From positions 1 through 30,131 of the IMG/VR virus record IMGVR_UViG_3300022920_000024: a stretch of DNA of 30,131 bases, one strand, 5' to 3'. This DNA comes from a virus. Within the stretch, counting starts at the first letter, position 1; each line of letters begins with the position of its first letter. The notes under the pieces are model-generated. The model was not told the origin of the DNA. It saw only the letters and a program-made list of their open reading frames with translations, and did no database searches. Positions 6,499 through 13,655 of this stretch are shown here, in pieces. The translations under genes and the position numbers were made by a program.

Positions 6499-6530
6499 TT
6501 GGTTTGGTTGGGTTTTGGGTTGGTTTGGTT
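6499..6530. repeat. Perfect 32-bp mirror repeat, all G and T on the plus strand
   Basis: The plus strand reads TTGGTTTGGTTGGG-TT and then the same bases in reverse order, centred at 6514.5, with only G and T. It holds six G-tracts, so two-layer G-quadruplexes are possible in the plus strand. The mRNA carries the A/C strand. It occupies most of the gap between Sak4 and the DUF669 ribosome binding site. Confidence 0.9.
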
Positions 6531-6535
6531 GCTAT

Positions 6536-7510
6536 CTAAGAGTCTTCATCTGTGATGCTTTCTAGCTTTTTTGCATACTGCAATTTTGTCAACTCTGCAA
6601 CATCAGAATTGGACAAAAGTTCAGATATGTCATCACCTTTTTCAGTAATTAATAATTTTGATGATGGAACGTGCTCCCAATATTGTTTTCTATCAGAGAC
6701 AATAACATCTTCATCAGAAGCACCCTCAATTGAATCTGCTGGCTTCTCAACATCAACATGCTCTTCATTGCTTGGCACATCAACACTGCTAACCTCAGGA
6801 GCACTTTGTATCTTTTTCATTATATCAAAAAGGACAGCAGGTTCAAACATATCAAGCATACCAGAGCGGTCTTTTGCCTCATACTTACGGTCACGGTTTG
6901 TTTGCAGAGTTCGATATTCTTCGCCAGTCTCATCATCCTTTTCAACACGAAGAGCAAAAACTTCATCAAAAAGATATGGAATTGCACCAGCCAGTTTGCC
7001 ACCTGGCATAGATGGGCCATATGAAACCAAGTCAGTATCTTGATCAACTAATCTTTGTTGCTTGCATGACATAATCACATTGTATTTTGGCAAATCCCTA
7101 AACTTTCTCAGAATTGCATTCATTTCAGTTGATAGATTTCCGTATGCTTGGCGCGCATCTTTTGATTGAGTCTTTTCATATTCCAGAACAACTTCTGCTA
7201 TTTCTGAAATAGAATCAAGAGCAACCCAGTCATAAAGATGCTCGCCTTTTAGCATATCATACACATCCTTCAAATCTTCAAGATTTTTAATCTCAACAAC
7301 TTGAACAAGCTCAAGAACTTTTTCTGGAAGATGGCCATTTTGAACAGCACCTTTGATTGAAAGCAATCCTGACTCTGCGCTGATTATTAATGTTGGCTTG
7401 CCCGTTGTTGCGCACAACAAAGTTTTACCAGCTCCTGCAGGACCATGAACAAGAATCTTTATGCCATTGTCACCAACAGCTTCTGTTATTGATTGAATTT
7501 TTATTCCCAT
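6536..7510 (-). CDS. Sak4-like RecA-fold ATPase (AAA_24), phage recombinase, 324 aa
   Basis: A RecA/Rad51-like P-loop ATPase of the Sak4 group, which anneals or pairs single strands in phage recombination together with an SSB. Walker A is GPAGAGKT (23-30) and Walker B is DWVALDS (94-100, D99). The motif around MSCKQQR and the conserved P-G-G-K-L segment (SMPGGKLAGAIPYLFDEV) fit the family. The last 90 residues are acidic, low in complexity and probably flexible. The order Sak4 then DUF669 is the usual phage pairing. The stop of the upstream 243-aa gene is 9 bases away. No strong SD is visible, so translation may depend on the upstream gene. Confidence 0.9.
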   Translation of the reverse strand: MGIKIQSITEAVGDNGIKILVHGPAGAGKTLLCATTGKPTLIISAESGLLSIKGAVQNGHLPEKVLELVQVVEIKNLEDLKDVYDMLKGEHLYDWVALDSISEIAEVVLEYEKTQSKDARQAYGNLSTEMNAILRKFRDLPKYNVIMSCKQQRLVDQDTDLVSYGPSMPGGKLAGAIPYLFDEVFALRVEKDDETGEEYRTLQTNRDRKYEAKDRSGMLDMFEPAVLFDIMKKIQSAPEVSSVDVPSNEEHVDVEKPADSIEGASDEDVIVSDRKQYWEHVPSSKLLITEKGDDISELLSNSDVAELTKLQYAKKLESITDEDS

Positions 7511-7519
7511 AATATTTTA

Positions 7520-8251
7520 TTAACCTTTTGTTTTGTTGATGATATGACCAATTTGGTCAATTTTTTCTTCAGAGCCAACAATCTCCAAAACCTGAGCGCG
7601 CATTGCCGCAATCTTCCTTTCACGGATTGCATAAGACAGCTTGACTATTGCCTCATCCTCTCTTTTGTTGTTCTCAATAAAACCAGTATCGTCAATTTTT
7701 TGAACAACCCATTTATAGCGATGGTTTTTTTCAAGTGCTGATATGTCTGTTCCAACAACCTCAACAACTGTATACCCATCATGTGGTGAGTCAACAACAC
7801 ACTTATCGCCAATTTCAAAATCCTCAAGTGTTTTATATGTATATGTCGTTTGGCTATCATTAAAAATGACCTGAACACACTTTAAACCATCATAAAGCAT
7901 ATTTATCATTGAGTTTGTATTAATTGAATCGTTCATATCTTCTTCCTCTTCTCTGTTGTGATCCTCTTTCAAGGTATTTAAAATAATTTTTTTGTTAATT
8001 GAATAAATTGTTCCATAGTTGGAGTTGCGTATTTTCAATACATTTCTTTGGTAAAGATTGCTTGCAACTCCTGTATCAATTCTGTATTTTTTGAAATCAG
8101 ACCAAAATATATCTCCATGCTCAAAAAACTTACTAATCACTGGCCGATCTATGTGGTTTAATTCAAGAACAGCCATAGCTCTTTTCAAGTCCAGCATTGT
8201 AAGATCGCAAAAATGCTTCTTGATTGATTTATTCTTCTTTTGGCTATTCAT
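7520..8251 (-). CDS. Hypothetical phage protein with two domains, 243 aa
   Basis: I do not recognise a named family. Residues about 1-95 are basic and end in a helical or winged-helix-like stretch (DLKRAMAVLELNHIDRP). Then comes an acidic linker with EEEED. The C-terminal half has VQVIFNDSQTTYTYKTLEDF, GDKCVVDSPHDGYTVVEVVG and YKWVVQKID, a beta-rich pattern I associate with small phage proteins found alone. An in-frame ATG after the linker (MNDSINTN) follows GAGGAAGAAGAT, so a shorter second product from an internal start is possible. The frame opens at ATG 8260, but GGAGA sits directly against that ATG, whereas ATG 8251 is 9 bases away, so I chose 8251. It overlaps the upstream gene. Confidence 0.75.
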   Translation of the reverse strand: MNSQKKNKSIKKHFCDLTMLDLKRAMAVLELNHIDRPVISKFFEHGDIFWSDFKKYRIDTGVASNLYQRNVLKIRNSNYGTIYSINKKIILNTLKEDHNREEEEDMNDSINTNSMINMLYDGLKCVQVIFNDSQTTYTYKTLEDFEIGDKCVVDSPHDGYTVVEVVGTDISALEKNHRYKWVVQKIDDTGFIENNKREDEAIVKLSYAIRERKIAAMRAQVLEIVGSEEKIDQIGHIINKTKG

Positions 8252-8534
8252 CTTCGCCATTCTCCAAGTAGTCTATATATTCAGCTATCTCAATTTTATC
8301 TTTTATTGGCAGTGATTCAAAAAAAGCACTTGCTATTTTCTTGTGAGGCAATCTAGGTGGATCATTGAAATCACCTTTTGCATCAACATAATACATTAAA
8401 TTTACTTTTGTAAGCTCAAGCCCAGACCCAATTGGATCAAAAAATTTAACAGCCTTGAACATATCAGCAAAAGTAACACCAGAAGCAATTAAATTGCTGT
8501 AGGCTTCATCAGATAAACCATAATGACTTTGCAT
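8244..8534 (-). CDS. Hypothetical protein, 96 aa
   Basis: Begins MQSHYGLSDEAYSNL and ends YIDYLENGEDE. It is soluble, mixed helix and strand, with no recognised domain. The frame is open further upstream to a TTG at 8639. That extension reads as a hydrophobic segment only because it translates a pyrimidine-rich hairpin leader just after the promoter (8650-8677), and it has no SD. ATG 8534 has AAGG at 8 bases. A GTG at 8594 lies inside the hairpin arm and is a second option, which would let the hairpin mask the start. The 3' end overlaps the 243-aa gene by 8 bases. Confidence 0.65.
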   Translation of the reverse strand: MQSHYGLSDEAYSNLIASGVTFADMFKAVKFFDPIGSGLELTKVNLMYYVDAKGDFNDPPRLPHKKIASAFFESLPIKDKIEIAEYIDYLENGEDE

Positions 8535-8587
8535 TTCTTTTGCCTTTTTAATCTGCTTATTGCTTTTTAAAAACTTTTTTAAATAGC

Positions 8588-8638
8588 TGCTCACTGGGAC
8601 TAGACAACAGAGGAGAAGAACAAGAACCCCAGCGAGCA
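8588..8638 (-). promoter_or_regulatory. 5' leader hairpin, 11-bp stem with pyrimidine-rich loop
   Basis: Arms 8588-8598 and 8628-8638 pair over 11 bp. In the leftward RNA all pairs form, including one G-U; in the rightward strand the same position is A-C. This shows that the leftward RNA is the functional strand. The 29-nt loop is pyrimidine-rich and contains UUCUCCUC, which is complementary to Shine-Dalgarno sequences. It begins within about 12 bases of the predicted transcription start. Confidence 0.65.
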
Positions 8639-8649
8639 ACTAAGAATCT

Positions 8650-8677
8650 ATTATACTATACATAGATGTCATGTCTA
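8650..8677 (-). promoter_or_regulatory. Leftward sigma-70-like promoter
   Basis: On the minus strand TAGACA (8677-8672), a 16-base spacer and TATAAT (8655-8650). This is the best leftward promoter match in the window. It overlaps the stop of the papain-like gene and should drive the 96-aa gene, the 243-aa gene, Sak4 and DUF669. Confidence 0.7.
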
Positions 8678-9121
8678 TAGCTGAAAATCCAAGCTGTCAA
8701 AAAAATCAGCAGAATTATCTGAATTTGAATCACAATCAAAAACCAAAAAAGAAACAACTACATCAAGCCTCAAAAGATCGTCTATTGTTTTTATTTTGAA
8801 CATCCTTGATGGATCAAGAACTTCAAAAAAACCACTTTCATTCTTAACAACTACAGAATGATAGTAGCCATAATAATTTATTACGACAATACCACAATAA
8901 TCTTTTTTTACATCAAGAGAAAAAAAGCTATGGTTTATTTCCTCAGATCTTATTTTATTTTTTGTTAAAATTGATACAATATTTGAAACACTTATTGGAA
9001 CAGGAAAGCTATCTTTTCTGAGAGCACTTTGTTCTATTCCTGTTATCATTTCAATGCAAGCATAGCCACAATAATAATCTTCAATTTGGTCAACAACTTT
9101 AATGTCCTTGATGTCTTTCAT
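8675..9121 (-). CDS. C39/papain-like Cys-His-Asp protein, 148 aa
   Basis: The pattern is that of a C39-like peptidase core: VVDQIEDYYCGYACIEMITG with Q12 and C18 (oxyanion and nucleophile positions), YYGYYHSVVVK with H88, and GFFEVLDPS with D103. There is no transporter domain or signal peptide, so it would act in the cytoplasm. The C-terminus is acidic. Known relatives cut leader peptides or other proteins; a phage target cannot be named. The frame opens at TTG 9142, but ATG 9121 overlaps the stop of the small gene upstream (ATGA), and GGAGGT lies 14 bases before it. It is the last of three coupled genes. Confidence 0.65.
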   Translation of the reverse strand: MKDIKDIKVVDQIEDYYCGYACIEMITGIEQSALRKDSFPVPISVSNIVSILTKNKIRSEEINHSFFSLDVKKDYCGIVVINYYGYYHSVVVKNESGFFEVLDPSRMFKIKTIDDLLRLDVVVSFLVFDCDSNSDNSADFFDSLDFQL

Positions 9122-9340
9122 TTTATTTTTGCATACCTCCAAGAACCTACGAAGTTTTCCACAATTGTTGGCGAGTTGCTATGCAATTTTTTATCTGCCT
9201 TTATAAATTCTTGTCCATCCCAATACATATTTATTTCTGCATTAGTCTCTGCTATCACCCCAATTAAAAGCGCATTGATTCTTGGCTTGTCACCACGTCC
9301 GTATATGTCAATTAGGTTAATGCCTTTTGCTATTTGGCAT
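9118..9340 (-). CDS. Small gene interrupted by an apparent +1 frameshift, 73 aa
   Basis: ATG 9340 overlaps the stop of the ParB-like gene (TAATG), and TGA 9118-9120 overlaps the next ATG (ATGA). Read straight from the ATG, translation stops after seven codons (MPNSKRH). Moving one base forward at the A-run 9328-9325 (codons AAA AGG) gives MPNSKGINLIDIYGRGDKPR and an open frame to the ATGA overlap, ending WRYAKIK. The length, 222 bases plus one, fits exactly one extra base. It is either a programmed +1 shift on AAA with a rare AGG codon, a natural lesion, or a sequencing error in the A-run. The product is unrecognised. Confidence 0.6.
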
Positions 9341-9717
9341 TATTCATCTACCTTGCATGCAGGAGGGTTTGTATCAAATCTCACTGCTTTTATTGTTGTT
9401 TTGTTTTCAAACATGGCTTTCATTATTCTGTGTCTGCCATCCATCAACTCACCATCTTCATCGAGAATAATTGGGAATGAAAGATCAGCATCAAGTATTG
9501 CTCTCATATGCTCAACAAATTGTCTTAGTGTTAATTTTTCGTATGTTGAGTAAATATTCAAATGTCGCAGCGGAACGTCCATAACTTCAAAATCTTTTGA
9601 AAGATCAATCAATCTAGCAACGCTAAAATGACACTTTCCAAGATTGCACATCTGACCCGAATATTCTGGCCACTTATCAATATAAACGGGCTTATTTTGC
9701 TTTTTACTTCTTGGCAT
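9340..9717 (-). CDS. ParB-like nuclease-fold protein, 125 aa
   Basis: The segment from PLRHLNI (residue 49) through FPIILDEDGELMDGRHRIMKA (in the parts 81-90 and 91-101) is the ParB N-terminal fold, with GRHR at 94-97, the nucleotide-binding and catalytic loop of this superfamily (ParB, sulfiredoxin, phage nucleases). There is no HTH or dimer domain, so this is a stand-alone ParB domain and not a partition protein. It could be a nuclease or a CTP/ATP-using regulator. The N-terminus is basic. It is translationally coupled to the small frame-disrupted gene below. Confidence 0.75.
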   Translation of the reverse strand: MPRSKKQNKPVYIDKWPEYSGQMCNLGKCHFSVARLIDLSKDFEVMDVPLRHLNIYSTYEKLTLRQFVEHMRAILDADLSFPIILDEDGELMDGRHRIMKAMFENKTTIKAVRFDTNPPACKVDE

Positions 9718-9734
9718 GTCAAACTCCAGCTAAT

Positions 9735-10022
9735 TCAAATAGTGTTAACAAAATTATAAAATGCTTTTATTGCAAACTCAATATCTTCAAACAAACCCAT
9801 AGGGGCAGGTTGAATTGATTTCATCTCTATATCAAAATAACTAACTGCGAAAATCCAGCCACCAGACTCAAGGTCTCTTTCAAAAAGAACGTAGCCATGA
9901 TGCGGCAAAGACCTGAACTGAAACAGATGAGAGTCTTGTGAAGTCTTTATCAAATCTGTTTTTATTTCTGTTGAATAATTTGTAAATTCATTACCATTTA
10001 TGCTAAAAACATTATCACTCAC
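9735..10022 (-). CDS. Hypothetical protein, 95 aa
   Basis: Unrecognised. It reads as an alpha-beta protein with FQFRSLPHHGYVLFERD and GGWIFAVSYFD in the middle and a C-terminal helix. The frame is open to an ATG at 10082, which would add a hydrophobic segment resembling a signal anchor. That stretch lies over the zinc-motif codons of the upstream gene, so I take it as a frame shadow. GTG 10022 has GGGGA at 8 bases and overlaps the upstream stop, as is common in this arm. If the longer start were real the protein would be membrane-bound. Confidence 0.6.
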   Translation of the reverse strand: MSDNVFSINGNEFTNYSTEIKTDLIKTSQDSHLFQFRSLPHHGYVLFERDLESGGWIFAVSYFDIEMKSIQPAPMGLFEDIEFAIKAFYNFVNTI

Positions 10023-10293
10023 ACTCAAGATCCCCACATAAATAAAAATCAGGATTGAAAGTTTCAATATCAGCAACTTCACATTCTCTTCCGCACTTTT
10101 GGCATGGATATGTTACAGTCAAATGATCTATTAAATTCTTGTTAACTATTGCATAATTTGAAACAAGGTCTTCATGGGCTTTTGCTGCACAGTCTAGTTG
10201 TGATTGAAGGGTTTGTTTTTCCATGGAGTGAATCCTTTCCATCCTTCCAATTATTTTGTAAATTTCATTTACACAATCTCTATAATTATTCAT
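10015..10293 (-). CDS. Coiled-coil and zinc-ribbon small protein, 92 aa
   Basis: Residues 1-55 form a helix rich in charged residues, likely coiled coil. The C-terminus holds C64-x2-C67 and C86-x4-C91, a small zinc ribbon. No family name can be given. Such proteins often bind nucleic acid or a polymerase partner. It starts 3 bases after the stop of the primase-helicase gene, so the two are co-transcribed, and its end overlaps the next gene by 8 bases. The SD is weak. Confidence 0.7.
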   Translation of the reverse strand: MNNYRDCVNEIYKIIGRMERIHSMEKQTLQSQLDCAAKAHEDLVSNYAIVNKNLIDHLTVTYPCQKCGRECEVADIETFNPDFYLCGDLECE

Positions 10294-10296
10294 GAT

Positions 10297-12663
10297 CTAT
10301 TTGACCAGTCCTATGCATATTTTTGTCGATGACCCAATCTTTAAATGTGCTTCTTTTAATGTATTGCAAGAAACAAAAGTTTTGATTATTTGCTCAGCTC
10401 TAACAGTAGCATTTCTCTTATCACCGTCAGCAGTGAGTTTTCTTATCAATTTAGTATTGCTTTGCAATCTACGGATGACAACAGATTTTGGCACCATACT
10501 ATAGGTGCTTATTGCCTTTTTGTCATAAGCACTTTGGACTTTATACTTGCCAGCTATGCAATCCTTTATTATGTTCAATATTGATTCAGCAAGAGGATCA
10601 AATTCACTATTTATAAAGTGATCAATTGCATAAATTTTAGTATCAACCCAATATTCCAAAAGAGGCAATAGACAAGCCACATCAATCTCAGGCCTTGGAT
10701 CATCTGAATTTGTTATATCAAATATCTGGCAAATTCCAAGAACAGCAGTGTATAGTTGTTCAGCACTATTCCCAATCCTGCTTAATACTTTTTGGTATGC
10801 TTCTTCTTTTGCCATCTTTGGGCCAACATATTCTTTTGCCCAAGCATTCAGCAACTCTCTGCTTTTATTGGTTGGTTTTAATATCTTTTTTCCGCTGGAT
10901 AAATTTGACATATTAAAATGGGGGCTTGAATAAAAATCAAAAAAATCATCATCTATTTCTGATTCAACACCACCTCTTTCACTAAACATATCCATGCTAT
11001 CTATATCGAATTTTAGCGTTGGTACTATTGAAAGTAAAGAGCGTCCGAACAATCCTGAATCTACCATTGATTCATCTATATATTTTTCAATCGTTTCAGG
11101 CTGTGCATAGAAAAGCACTTGGCAATTTGGGTTTGCAATTGTTTTAACTTTCCCTGCTGCTTTTATTTTTCCTGTTATCTCGTGGCCGTCAACAACTTCA
11201 ATTAATTTATCTGAGAGCGCTGCCACTGCTGATACTGAGCCAGAATTTTTTATCTGTTGAAATATCCGTGTTGCTTCTGTGTTTATCCAAAATAATTCCT
11301 CACCCTCACTAAAGCTCTGGATGAATGTTGAATCAGCAGTGATGTTTGATTCTGTGTTTAATATTCCAGAGAATATGCTATTAACAACACCTCTATTTTT
11401 GAAAATAATATCCAAGTCACGGATTACATTCTTTGAATTAACATCCTTATTTCCTGTTGATGGGGTAAGGTTTAAAAAGAAAAAGTTTGGTCTTCTGTTG
11501 TAAACAGTTACAAAATTTGATCTCAAGAGATATGCATTTGTTGAAAGAATTGTTGGAACCAACAAAGCCTCTTCAACTTGTCTTGGTATTTTCTTGAAAT
11601 TTTCATAGATCATAGGCCATGGCGCTGGCCAACTTTCCAATAAATTTTCTGGAAATTGAGGTGTGTCATCTTCTTTCTTTTCCTCTATGTCAGAATCAGA
11701 AATCAACTCTGATTTTGCATAATCCATCTCCCACTTTATCTTGTCTATTGCATCATCAATATAAGCATAAACATTCTCAGCATTAAATTCTCTACTTTTT
11801 ACCTGTGATGCTTTGGACGCTATGATCGCAAAAACCGCCTCCCTATCAGCCTTCAACAGATTTACATAGTGAAAAGCCAGTGGCATAAAATATCTTCTAT
11901 AGACTTTGCCGCTCAAAACTTCTTCAGGGATATTTGGATCAGTAAGATCATACTGATCACCTATCTGGTAGCCGCTGTAATGCTTAACTTCCTCACTAGA
12001 TAGCTTGGGTATTTTGAACCTTCTTGTCTCGCCCTGTATAAAGCCCCAGCGCCTAGATATAGGGTCAACTCCCCCTTCTATTACTGGTGGCGCTGTATAT
12101 ATAGGCTGAGAGCAGGTATAGACTGATCCATCGGCCATTATTTCTGGCGACTGGCTCCATGCCTTTCTGACATCAAGAGGTTGTAATTTTGAGCACTCAA
12201 AGTACAATCTTATCCGTGCTTCTGGGGTATTTAATTTCTGGCCGCTGGTTATTTGGTAGGTAACATCGCAGTTTATTTCTTTCTCAGCAAGCCAATTTTT
12301 TATTCCTTTCTCTGGAGACAGAGCATCATATCCATCTATGATGTGGTCATCTATATCCAATACAATCTCAGTCCCAAGGCGATCTTTTATTGTTGGATCA
12401 CCTTTCTTTTTTCTTCTTGGGGCTGGTGTATTTGTCTCAGCCATGTCTCGACCAAGGGATGTTGGTGCGCCAAGAACCAAGAATGATGAAGATAGTTTTG
12501 ATATTTTTTCTAAGATTTCATGAAAACTATCATACTCAACTATTTCAAATATGAACTTGAATCCTGAATCAAAACTTTTTATTTTGTTTAAATCTTTATC
12601 AAGTATTTTTGTTGGTTTGTTTTTATCTTGATCTTGAGGTGATAATAAAAGCAATTCTTTCAT
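10297..12663 (-). CDS. Primase-helicase (AEP-like plus DUF3987-like), 788 aa
   Basis: The likely replication initiator and helicase. Residues 1-160 hold an acidic strand VLDIDD (101-106, D103 and D105) and a basic strand ARIRLYFE (149-156), matching an archaeo-eukaryotic primase-type core. The part from about 345 on resembles DUF3987 and prophage helicases. The P-loop reads TPSTGNKD (400-407), with Asp where Ser or Thr is usual, as in the GKE/GKD variants of this group, and ELFWINTEA (456-464) sits as Walker B or sensor. The C-terminal 150 residues are helical. This is the largest leftward gene. Upstream are a promoter-like box (12770-12775) and two leader hairpins. The exact primase family should be confirmed by profile search. 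Confidence 0.75.
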   Translation of the reverse strand: MKELLLLSPQDQDKNKPTKILDKDLNKIKSFDSGFKFIFEIVEYDSFHEILEKISKLSSSFLVLGAPTSLGRDMAETNTPAPRRKKKGDPTIKDRLGTEIVLDIDDHIIDGYDALSPEKGIKNWLAEKEINCDVTYQITSGQKLNTPEARIRLYFECSKLQPLDVRKAWSQSPEIMADGSVYTCSQPIYTAPPVIEGGVDPISRRWGFIQGETRRFKIPKLSSEEVKHYSGYQIGDQYDLTDPNIPEEVLSGKVYRRYFMPLAFHYVNLLKADREAVFAIIASKASQVKSREFNAENVYAYIDDAIDKIKWEMDYAKSELISDSDIEEKKEDDTPQFPENLLESWPAPWPMIYENFKKIPRQVEEALLVPTILSTNAYLLRSNFVTVYNRRPNFFFLNLTPSTGNKDVNSKNVIRDLDIIFKNRGVVNSIFSGILNTESNITADSTFIQSFSEGEELFWINTEATRIFQQIKNSGSVSAVAALSDKLIEVVDGHEITGKIKAAGKVKTIANPNCQVLFYAQPETIEKYIDESMVDSGLFGRSLLSIVPTLKFDIDSMDMFSERGGVESEIDDDFFDFYSSPHFNMSNLSSGKKILKPTNKSRELLNAWAKEYVGPKMAKEEAYQKVLSRIGNSAEQLYTAVLGICQIFDITNSDDPRPEIDVACLLPLLEYWVDTKIYAIDHFINSEFDPLAESILNIIKDCIAGKYKVQSAYDKKAISTYSMVPKSVVIRRLQSNTKLIRKLTADGDKRNATVRAEQIIKTFVSCNTLKEAHLKIGSSTKICIGLVK

Positions 12664-12704
12664 TTATTGCATCCACATTTTTCCACAATTTATTTTATAA
12701 AATA

Positions 12705-12734
12705 GTGCCCTTGGCCTGTGGGAGCCAAGGACAC
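12705..12734 (-). other. Leader hairpin before primase-helicase, 11-bp stem
   Basis: Arms 12705-12715 and 12724-12734 pair over 11 bp with an 8-nt loop. In leftward RNA one pair is G-U; in rightward RNA it would be C-A. The leftward RNA is therefore the structured one. AT-rich sequence follows but no clean T-run. Confidence 0.6.
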
Positions 12735-12759
12735 AAAAATTTCAGTAGCTAGCTGAAAT
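12735..12759 (-). terminator. Probable weak terminator or attenuator
   Basis: ATTTCAG-CTAGCTA-CTGAAAT on the minus strand (7-bp stem, 7-nt loop) runs into TTTTTG. It lies just past the 78-aa gene and before primase-helicase, so it could reduce read-through between them. Confidence 0.5.
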
Positions 12760-12769
12760 AGGGACAAGG

Positions 12770-12775
12770 ATTATA
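12770..12775 (-). promoter_or_regulatory. Leftward -10 element at a gene end
   Basis: AGTATATAATCC on the minus strand overlaps the stop of the 78-aa gene. It matches the box before the 255-aa gene (AGTATATAAT). No good -35 is visible. It would start the primase-helicase transcript with a leader of about 100 bases. Confidence 0.4.
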
Positions 12776-13007
12776 TACTATTTTGGGATGATAGTATATG
12801 GGTATTAAATTTAACTAGCTGTCTTTTCACATCATCAAGAGCATCTTCAAAAACAGAATCTTCATAATTCTTTTTTATTGTTTTGAAGAAATATTTTGAT
12901 TGATACAAGAACTCATTCTTTTTATAGTATGGTGGTAATCCATAATATATCTTCAGGTCCTGAATACAATTCTTGTAATTTGATGAAATGTTCTTTTTGT
13001 TTGACAA
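12771..13007 (-). CDS. Hypothetical basic protein, 78 aa, TTG start
   Basis: Unrecognised, Lys-, Tyr- and Asn-rich, mostly helical, with no cysteine cluster. The start is TTG 13007 with a strong AGGAGAG at 6 bases; the next in-frame ATG-type start would lose a large part of the protein. Tyr-rich IYYGLPPYYKKNEF lies in the first third. It is followed by a -10 box and hairpins, so it may be the last gene of the 18.4-12.8 kb unit. Confidence 0.6.
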   Translation of the reverse strand: MSNKKNISSNYKNCIQDLKIYYGLPPYYKKNEFLYQSKYFFKTIKKNYEDSVFEDALDDVKRQLVKFNTHILSSQNSI

Positions 13008-13092
13008 AAATACTCTCCTATTGCCAACGGCATAATTACTTTTGGCGCTTGATGCCCAGCTTCACTTGCAATTTACTGCAAGGTTATGAACC

Positions 13093-13260
13093 CTAGCCCT
13101 CAGTAATATCTTTGGTTGTCTCTTCAACCTCATCACGGATACTTTCAGCTGCATCAGCAACAGGCTTTGTAACAACTCGCGTTAGATCAACTGCAACTTC
13201 AATCGGTGCTGCCACAGCCTTTACTACATCTGTGCCTAAATCAATTAAACTTTTAAACAT
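13093..13260 (-). CDS. Small amphipathic phage protein, 55 aa
   Basis: Starts MFKSLIDLGTDVVKAV and ends TTKDITEG. The sequence is Val/Ala/Asp-rich with the repeated pattern P-V/I-E/A-V/D-A (residues about 19-39), giving an amphipathic helix that could lie on a membrane or bind a partner. I recall similar short phage proteins of unknown function. ATG 13260 has GGGA at 8-9 bases. It is downstream of the boundary element at 13281-13345. Confidence 0.65.
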   Translation of the reverse strand: MFKSLIDLGTDVVKAVAAPIEVAVDLTRVVTKPVADAAESIRDEVEETTKDITEG

Positions 13261-13280
13261 GACTCTATTCCCATCGGTTT

Positions 13281-13345
13281 TATAACAACGTAATTAATTT
13301 GAGCAACTACGCGTTGCTCCGTTTCCAAAATATTAATAGGTTATG
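13281..13345. repeat. Boundary element 1, imperfect palindrome with central hairpin
   Basis: Begins TATAACAACG and ends GGTTATG, so the ends are inverted. The centre holds a perfect 7-bp hairpin GAGCAAC-TACGC-GTTGCTC (13301-13319). ATTAAT occurs on both sides. It abuts the stop of the 104-aa zinc protein. A shorter element with the same ends lies on the other side of that gene (13678-13708). The layout recalls integron attC sites, but the core 7-mers do not match. Confidence 0.55.
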
Positions 13346-13655
13346 TGCTTCTTGTCCAATGGCGCATTGGTAATATAGGCCTGTCCCTACCACAACCCGC
13401 ACAGTTAGAGCTAATCGCTGTATGAAAACCTTGATCTAGCTTTTTATAACCAGCGCTAATCATGCAATTGTGACACATAACAACAGTCTCATCCAGCAGC
13501 ACTGCATTTGATTCATTGTTCTCAAATCTGCAACCACAGTCGGAAATTCTAAGTTTTGATTTTTTGTAGGCATCAACCCCACCGCACTGCATACACGTTG
13601 ATTTCATATCTCTTGCTACAACACCTACTGTCTTACAATTACAAAACTTTTCCAT
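13341..13655 (-). CDS. Small multi-zinc protein, 104 aa
   Basis: Ten cysteines in five pairs: C5/C7, C21/C24, C40/C42, C61/C64 and C85/C88. This is enough for two or more zinc sites with ribbon or treble-clef character. There is no recognised family or catalytic motif, and a nucleic-acid or protein-binding role is likely. AGGTGAG lies 3 bases before the ATG. Both flanks carry the boundary elements at 13281-13345 and 13678-13708, so the gene could have arrived as a unit. Confidence 0.7.
   Translation of the reverse strand: MEKFCNCKTVGVVARDMKSTCMQCGGVDAYKKSKLRISDCGCRFENNESNAVLLDETVVMCHNCMISAGYKKLDQGFHTAISSNCAGCGRDRPILPMRHWTRST

Noticed and set aside
6552-7043. Rightward 163-aa ORF opposite Sak4
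   Set aside because: Ser-rich shadow of the Sak4 gene with no SD and no rightward promoter.
8535-8639. Hydrophobic N-terminal extension of the 96-aa gene from TTG 8639
   Set aside because: It translates the hairpin leader, starts at or before the likely transcription start, and has no ribosome binding site.
10023-10082. Signal-anchor-like start of the 95-aa gene
   Set aside because: It lies over the zinc-motif codons of the upstream gene in another frame; the GTG at 10022 has a better site.
13281-13345. Genuine integron attC site
   Set aside because: Terminal 7-mers do not fit the RYYYAAC/GTTRRRY core rule, and there is no integrase; kept only as a boundary-element finding.
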